From Muribaculaceae bacterium (GTDB lineage: Bacteria > Bacteroidota > Bacteroidia > Bacteroidales > Muribaculaceae), in assembly GCA_009775195.1 (NCBI GenBank), contig VSPF01000028.1:1-20979 (forward strand): a stretch of DNA of 20,979 bases, read 5' to 3'. Positions 16,139-20,979 of this stretch are shown here, one piece after another (position 1 is the first letter of the stretch; each line of letters starts with the position of its first letter). The notes under the pieces were generated by a model that had not been told where the DNA came from, made no database searches, and worked only from the letters and a program-made list of their open reading frames with translations. Position numbers and translations under genes: made by a program.

Positions 16139-16753
16139 TCAGGGTAGTTGGAATTCAAACCCGAGGCGGACGGTGAACTTTGCGAAAGTGCCTTGGTAGT
16201 GTACGAGCGGCCCTTCGGTGATACCGCCGTCGGGATGCGGCACATGTTCGTAATATGACATGCGCCTACCGAATATCGTGGCTCCGAAGCCGAGGTTGAC
16301 AGCCGATTTTCGGCCCCAGTTGAAACGGTAGCCAATCACAGGGGCACAATATATGCCGCCATGGTCGTTTACGTTGGCTCCCAGTCGTATAGAGAAATAC
16401 GGTGTGAAGCGGCGCCATTTGGCATCGAACCTGGCCTCGGCAAAGACCGGGATTATATATTGCGCGTCGTCATAGTGATACCCGTGCGTTTTCCAACTCA
16501 GGTTGTAGACGAACCCTGCACCGCCGCCTACGTACAACCAGGGATTGAACTGGTGGCCGTGGCTCGTGGTAAAGCCGGTATAGATTGTCGACGGGCCGCC
16601 GTCGCCGGTTAGAAATCCGGGATTTATGCCGAGGAAGTTGTCGGAGTCGACAAACCCACGATAACCTTTCAGGGGCTGCAATGCGGATATGCTTGTCGAA
16701 CATAGCGCAATAAGCACTACCGACAGTATTTTTCTGAAACAGTAAGTTCTCAT
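16139..16753 (-). CDS. Small outer-membrane beta-barrel protein
   Basis: The 204-aa product has a Sec signal peptide (about residues 1-24). About 180 residues of alternating aromatic/glycine-rich strands follow (YVGGGAGFVYNL, FTPYFSIRLGANV, YCAPVIGYRFNWG, VNLGFGATIFG, FAKFTVRLGFEF). This suits an eight-strand outer-membrane barrel. The loop region is His/Asp/Tyr rich (HGYHYDDAQY, YYEHVPHPDGG). The final residues are FEFQLP rather than a terminal aromatic. No enzymatic motif is visible. It starts 30 nt after the regulator's stop on the same strand with no terminator between, so it is probably co-transcribed with the regulator. It could be a porin-like conduit, an adhesin or a structural protein; no function can be assigned. 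Confidence 0.75.
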   Translation of the reverse strand: MRTYCFRKILSVVLIALCSTSISALQPLKGYRGFVDSDNFLGINPGFLTGDGGPSTIYTGFTTSHGHQFNPWLYVGGGAGFVYNLSWKTHGYHYDDAQYIIPVFAEARFDAKWRRFTPYFSIRLGANVNDHGGIYCAPVIGYRFNWGRKSAVNLGFGATIFGRRMSYYEHVPHPDGGITEGPLVHYQGTFAKFTVRLGFEFQLP

Positions 16754-16783
16754 ATCTGGCTAAGCCGGTCCGGGTTGTCGGGT

Positions 16784-19700
16784 TCACGCCTCCTCGGCAG
16801 GGCAGTATTGCGAGAAATGGTTGGCCACGTAGGCCCTCGGAGATACGCCGAAGTGCTTCTTGAACAGCGACGAGAAGTGGCTCTGGCTGCCGAAGCCTAT
16901 TTTCTCGCCTACCTCGCCGACGGTGTACTCGCGTGTCAGCAGCAGCTCGGCGGCGCGGTTGAGGCGGTATACGCGCAAGAGGTCGGTGGGCGATATGCCT
17001 GTCAGAGCCTTGACCTTGCGGTAGAAGTTGGTGCGCGAGAAGCCGAGTTCGCGGCCGAGCATGTTGACGTTCAAGTCGCAGTTGTCGAGGTTGTTCTCGA
17101 TATAGGCATATAGCTTTTCGAGGAATTTCTTGTCGAGCGGCGACATGTCCTGTGTCATCTGTGGCTCTGCCACGGGCTGGTCGGAGGAACCTGCCGACGC
17201 GAGGATGAGCGAAGCCTGCTGTTCGCGCTTGGCATTGAGGTTGTTGACGCATGCTATCAGCACTTCGGGGCTGAATGGCTTGGTCAGGTATGCGTCGGCG
17301 CCGCAGTTGTAGCCCCTCACCTTGTTCTCGTCGAGGGTCTTGGCGCTGAGCAGGATTAGCGGTATGTGGCTCGTGGCGGGGTTGCCCTTGATGTCCGAGC
17401 AAAGGGCGTAGCCGTCGGTGGTGCCGGGCATGCGTATGTCGGATATAATCAGGTCGGGGCACTCCTGGCGCGCCAGTTCGAGGCCCTCCTGGCCGTCGTA
17501 TGCCTGAACGACGGTGTAATTTTGCTCGAACAGGCTCGATATGAACGTGTTGAGGGCATGGTTGTCGTCGACTACGAGTATCTTGGGACGGCAGTCCTCG
17601 TCTATTTCAACCGGCTCGGTGTCGACGGGCTGCGAGTAATCGTTTATGTCGAACGTGCCGGTAGTGCTGTTTGATAGCGCCACGTCGTTGTTCTGGAGCC
17701 TGAACTCGCTTGTTGTGAAAGCATGCTCCGAAGCCGGGAATGTGACGATGAACGTCATGCCTCCGTGGTCGTTCTTGTGCGTGTCAATCTTTCCCTTGTG
17801 TTCTTTGACGAGCTGCGCCACGAAGTGAAGTCCTATGCCGAAGCCCTCGGCCTTTTTGTCGTTGATGCCGAGCAGGCGTTTGAAGGGCTGGAAAATCTTG
17901 GGTATGTCTTCCTCGGCCATACCGCAGCCGTTGTCGGTCACGGTAATACGGGCGAAGGTGGTGTCGGCATCGAAGTCGAAGCCGTCGGGGTTCTTGACCA
18001 GTTCGAGCTTGAGGCTGACGAAGCCCTCGTCGGTGGAGTATTTTACCGCGTTGACTATCAGGTTGCTGATAACCTTTTCGACCTTGTCGCTGTCGTATGT
18101 TAGGTATATTGGCTCGTCGGTCGGTTTCTTGAGCGATATTTTGACGCTGTTCTCGGAGGCGTAGGTGTTGTATAGCTTGACAAGCGAGTCGAGCTGCGCC
18201 CCGATGTCGGCACGCGATACCTGCAGCGGCAGGGTCTCGCTATTGACGCTGCGGAAGCTGAGCAGTTGGTTGATGAGCGTGAGCAGGCGTTCGATATTGC
18301 TGTCGATGAAGTCGAACGATTCTTTCACCTGTTTGTCGGTCATGGTCTTGTAGTTCTGCCGCAGGTGTTTTTCGGGGCCGCTTATGAGTGTGAGCGGCGT
18401 GCGCAGCTCGTGCGATATGTTGGTGAAGAAGTGTATGCGGTTGGCCGTGATGAGTTTTTCTTGTTTGATACGTTCCTCCGAAAGGGCGTATTTCTGCTTG
18501 ATTAGCTTAACGCGCAGGTATATGCGGTTTATAAATATTATCAAGGCCAGAGCGAGCAGGGTATAGAATACGATTGCCGGCGTCGACAGCCAGGGGTTCG
18601 GTTTCACGCTAAGCTGCAGCAGTTGCACCGGTTCCTGCCACTCGCCGTCGGTGTAGCGCGCCTTTACAAAGAAGGCATAGTCGCCGGCCGAAATGTCGGA
18701 GTAGGAGACGCGGTTGTAATTGCCTGTGTAGATGAAGTCTTTGTCGCTGCCCTTGAGCATGTAGGCATATTCGATGTCGTTAGTTTTGTCGTAGTTGAGG
18801 GCGAAGAACTCAATGTTTATCGAATTGTCCTTGTGGTCGAGCGTGATTTCGCTGACCGAAGCCTCGTCGCTGTCGGCCATGTCGTCCTTGAGCGCGGGAG
18901 TATAGTCGGGTAAGAGCCATAGGCCTTTGGTTACCAGCTTGATGGGCTGTGCCGGTGCTGAAGCATTGCTCTGCGGCACTATTTCTTCGATGCCCGCGTT
19001 GCCGCCGAACAGCAGTTTGCCGTCGGGCTTTATGCCCACGCATTTTTCGTGGAACTGGTTGCCGCCCAGGCCGTTTGACTTGAAATATGTGTTGATGAGG
19101 GTGCCGTCGTTGTCGAAGCGGTAGATGCCGTAACTGCTGCTGGCCCAGATGTCGCCGTTGTTGTCCTGGGCGAGGCCGATTGCGTCGAAGTATGCCTGGT
19201 CGTCGCGGCACTGTATGGTGTTGTTCGTTGTCTTGTCTACGCGGTACAGCCCGTTGTGGTAGGTGCCAATCCACAGGTTGCGGTCACGGTCGATGAGCAT
19301 GTCGATTGCGCTGGCTGCTGCGGCCTCGTTCTTTATGCCGAGGGGCTGTATGGTGCGGGTGTTGGTATTGATTAGGTAGAGGTTGTCGTTGTAGGCCGAC
19401 ACGAGCACGTTGTTGTCGTCGTAGGGGATAATCTTGGTTATGTTGTTCGACCCCAGCTGCGGCATGGTGATATTGTCGATTACATTGAGCTCTTTGTCGA
19501 TGATATAGAGGCCCTTGTCGTCGGAGCCGGCCCAAACGTTGCCGTGCTTGTCGACAGCCATCGATACCATGCTCAGGAAGTCGCTGAACTTTTTCTCGAT
19601 TTTCAGTTCCGACACCTTGCCGTCGGCCGTGTATACCGGGCGGCAGACTATCAGATTGTTGTTGTAGCCTATCCAGAGCCGACCGAGGGGGTCGAATATC

Positions 19701-20866
19701 ATCTCCTGTACGAAGTCGTGCGAGAAAGACTTGAGTGCGCCCGACGAGGAGCTGTTGAAGTATCGCACCTTGTTCGTCCGGGTGTCGAGTACGCCCAGGC
19801 CGTGGCTTCGGGTGCCGAACCACAGGTTGCGGTTGGTGTCGGGCATCACGCGGGTCACGAAGTCGTTGCGCAGGGCCTTTACGAGTTCGCGGTCGGCGTT
19901 GAAAAGGCTCGGGGTATTGGGCATCACGGCCTCGCCACGGTCGAATGTCGAAACCCATATGTTCTTGTCGCGGTCGACGAATACCTTGTTGATTTCGGCC
20001 GACTGGAGGTCTTTGAAATTGATATCGTGGTACTTGTGGCTTACCTTTCCCGTGTGGTGGCTGTAAGCGAGTACGCCCTTGTTGCCCGTTGCCACCAGGT
20101 GCGTTGAGTCGTCGATGCTCTTGATGTGGCGTATTTCCACGTCGCGGCCTATTGCCGACTGGCGTATAGTGCCGTTGGCGACATCGTAGTTGAGTATGCC
20201 GTGCGGTGTGCCTAACAGTATGTACCTGTCGGTCGCCGACAGTGTGTTTACGCGGTCTTCGGCGGCGAACGACTTCTGCTTGATTACCTTGATGTCCTTG
20301 TCGACGGCTACCACGTTCGACCCGTTGGTCAGCCACAACAGCCCGTCGGGGCCGGTGTGCGCGCAGATGAACGGCTCGTCACCGAGATAGAGACGCCGTG
20401 TGACGGCACGCTTGTCCTTGGATATTTCGTAGAGTCCCTTTTCGCCGTAGCAGTAAAGTTTGTCGGCATAGTCGATGAAACCGTAGGCGTTGAATTCCTT
20501 TTTGTCGCCGTCGTTGACAAAGCGGTGGAATACCCTCGACCCTTTCTCGCGTGCGCAAATGCCGGCGGTGGTAGCCACAAAAAGCCAGCCGTCCTTGTCG
20601 AGGTAGAGGTTGCGGATGGAGTTCGACGGAACCGTGAGGCTGTCGGTCGGATGCCCGAAATAAATCTGGTACTCGTTTCCGAAACTCTTGCACAGGCCGT
20701 TGGCCGTGCCAATCCAGATATAACCGTAAGAGTCCTGCGCAATTGCGTTGACGCATAGATTGGACAGCTCGGGGCGTACTACGGGTTTGTAGGCCAAGGC
20801 GGGTAAGGCGGCGCTTATACCCAGCAGGAAGATAATTGTAAGTATTGTGGCTGTGGCGTTTCTCAT
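16784..20866 (-). CDS. Hybrid two-component system regulator (HTCS) of a polysaccharide locus
   Basis: The 1360-aa protein combines sensor, kinase, receiver and DNA-binding parts. After a signal peptide (about 1-25), residues 30-640 contain Reg_prop beta-propeller repeats (for example SYGYIWIGTANGL, GRLWIGYNN, RNLWIGTYHNGL). A Y_Y_Y domain (about 680-753) and one membrane helix (about 761-781) follow. The kinase has H819 in FFTNISHELRTPLTL, N-box N935/N939, DNGCGM (978-983) and GFGIGLH. The receiver has D1100-D1101, phospho-acceptor D1143 (ISDIRMPG) and K1196. An AraC-type helix-turn-helix ends the protein (about 1265-1347). All key residues are intact. In this family the periplasmic sensor binds a specific oligosaccharide and the HTH activates nearby utilization genes. 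The likely targets are the operons starting at 9897 and 10104, and perhaps 3874. Its promoter box lies only 7 nt before the ATG. Confidence 0.96.
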   Translation of the reverse strand: MRNATATILTIIFLLGISAALPALAYKPVVRPELSNLCVNAIAQDSYGYIWIGTANGLCKSFGNEYQIYFGHPTDSLTVPSNSIRNLYLDKDGWLFVATTAGICAREKGSRVFHRFVNDGDKKEFNAYGFIDYADKLYCYGEKGLYEISKDKRAVTRRLYLGDEPFICAHTGPDGLLWLTNGSNVVAVDKDIKVIKQKSFAAEDRVNTLSATDRYILLGTPHGILNYDVANGTIRQSAIGRDVEIRHIKSIDDSTHLVATGNKGVLAYSHHTGKVSHKYHDINFKDLQSAEINKVFVDRDKNIWVSTFDRGEAVMPNTPSLFNADRELVKALRNDFVTRVMPDTNRNLWFGTRSHGLGVLDTRTNKVRYFNSSSSGALKSFSHDFVQEMIFDPLGRLWIGYNNNLIVCRPVYTADGKVSELKIEKKFSDFLSMVSMAVDKHGNVWAGSDDKGLYIIDKELNVIDNITMPQLGSNNITKIIPYDDNNVLVSAYNDNLYLINTNTRTIQPLGIKNEAAAASAIDMLIDRDRNLWIGTYHNGLYRVDKTTNNTIQCRDDQAYFDAIGLAQDNNGDIWASSSYGIYRFDNDGTLINTYFKSNGLGGNQFHEKCVGIKPDGKLLFGGNAGIEEIVPQSNASAPAQPIKLVTKGLWLLPDYTPALKDDMADSDEASVSEITLDHKDNSINIEFFALNYDKTNDIEYAYMLKGSDKDFIYTGNYNRVSYSDISAGDYAFFVKARYTDGEWQEPVQLLQLSVKPNPWLSTPAIVFYTLLALALIIFINRIYLRVKLIKQKYALSEERIKQEKLITANRIHFFTNISHELRTPLTLISGPEKHLRQNYKTMTDKQVKESFDFIDSNIERLLTLINQLLSFRSVNSETLPLQVSRADIGAQLDSLVKLYNTYASENSVKISLKKPTDEPIYLTYDSDKVEKVISNLIVNAVKYSTDEGFVSLKLELVKNPDGFDFDADTTFARITVTDNGCGMAEEDIPKIFQPFKRLLGINDKKAEGFGIGLHFVAQLVKEHKGKIDTHKNDHGGMTFIVTFPASEHAFTTSEFRLQNNDVALSNSTTGTFDINDYSQPVDTEPVEIDEDCRPKILVVDDNHALNTFISSLFEQNYTVVQAYDGQEGLELARQECPDLIISDIRMPGTTDGYALCSDIKGNPATSHIPLILLSAKTLDENKVRGYNCGADAYLTKPFSPEVLIACVNNLNAKREQQASLILASAGSSDQPVAEPQMTQDMSPLDKKFLEKLYAYIENNLDNCDLNVNMLGRELGFSRTNFYRKVKALTGISPTDLLRVYRLNRAAELLLTREYTVGEVGEKIGFGSQSHFSSLFKKHFGVSPRAYVANHFSQYCPAEEA

Positions 20867-20873
20867 AGTGCTG

Positions 20874-20906
20874 CAAATTTAGAAAATATTTTTGATATAA
20901 AACAAT
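20874..20906 (-). promoter_or_regulatory. Promoter of the regulator gene
   Basis: On the minus strand TAAATTTG (20874-20881) exactly matches the -7 consensus. An ATTG element (20903-20906) lies 21 nt upstream, close to the usual -33 spacing. The -7 box ends 7 nt before the ATG at 20866, so the mRNA would be leaderless or have a leader of only a few nucleotides. Confidence 0.55.
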
Positions 20907-20946
20907 AGGTATAGGCGGTTGATGCGCCCAAACGAAAGATAATCGC

Positions 20947-20954
20947 TACTTTTG
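20947..20954 (+). promoter_or_regulatory. -7 promoter box for the divergent gene at the right edge
   Basis: TACTTTTG is an exact TAnnTTTG match on the plus strand. It ends 4 nt before the ATG at 20959. Either the transcript is leaderless or translation starts further right, beyond the window. Confidence 0.45.
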
Positions 20955-20958
20955 TAGC

Positions 20959-20979
20959 ATGATACAACGAGAAATATTT
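20959..20979 (+). CDS. Possible 5' end of a divergent gene (partial)
   Basis: An ATG at 20959 opens seven codons (MIQREIF) to the end of the window, just after a -7 promoter box. Many Bacteroidales ATPases of the AAA_14/DUF4143 type start similarly (MIQRE...), which makes that a guess, not a call. Seven residues cannot identify a family. Confidence 0.3.

Noticed and set aside
16470..17462. Minus-strand ORF of 330 codons spanning the barrel gene and the 3' end of the regulator
   Set aside because: Alternate-frame shadow with an Arg/Gln/His-rich product; both underlying genes have clear domains in their own frames.
19284..20336. Minus-strand ORF of 350 codons within the regulator gene in another frame
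   Set aside because: The product is Arg/Gln/Pro-rich, as expected for a frame-shifted reading of GC-rich coding DNA; the regulator frame is unambiguous.

Overview
The window looks like chromosomal DNA from a gut-type Bacteroidales bacterium. A family such as Muribaculaceae, Bacteroidaceae or Prevotellaceae fits; I lean towards Muribaculaceae but cannot prove it. The reasons are a 1360-residue hybrid two-component regulator of the type that controls polysaccharide utilization loci, many secreted or lipoprotein glycan-active enzymes, start codons without clear Shine-Dalgarno sequences, and Bacteroidota-type TAnnTTTG promoter boxes. The DNA is GC-rich at third codon positions, which produces many long antisense shadow ORFs. 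I see no tRNA, rRNA, CRISPR array or insertion sequence.

Layout, left to right. (1) The 3' end of an unidentified plus-strand gene (1-72) meets the minus-strand cluster at a bidirectional terminator (98-133). (2) A minus-strand pair, GH127-family glycosidase (1973-3874) then GH123-like lipoprotein (156-1889), has its own promoter box at 3913-3920. (3) A minus-strand four-gene operon runs from 9897 to 4041: GH28-like beta-helix protein, alpha/beta-hydrolase esterase, secreted metallo-beta-lactamase-fold hydrolase and SGNH sialate O-acetylesterase-type esterase. The gaps are 18, 27 and 1 nt, and a strong hairpin terminator follows at 3978-4018. (4) A divergent control region (9898-10103) separates this from a plus-strand pair: an unclassified TIM-barrel glycosidase-like protein (10104-12884) and a GH106 alpha-L-rhamnosidase lipoprotein (12912-16061), ending at a hairpin (16083-16115). 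(5) On the minus strand, the regulator (16784-20866) is followed after 30 nt by a small outer-membrane beta-barrel protein (16139-16753). (6) A divergent gene begins at the extreme right edge.

Taken together this is a polysaccharide utilization cluster. GH106, a GH28-like protein, GH127 and at least two esterase-type enzymes suggest an acetylated pectic glycan, most plausibly a rhamnose- and galacturonate-containing one such as rhamnogalacturonan or its side chains; the substrate is inference. The regulator probably senses a released oligosaccharide in the periplasm and activates the enzyme operons. No SusC/SusD pair is present in the window. The parts I could not assign with confidence, and which are most likely to hold new biochemistry, are the TIM-barrel protein at 10104, the secreted metallo-beta-lactamase-fold protein at 5482, the atypical GH28-like protein at 7228, and the GH123-like protein at 156.
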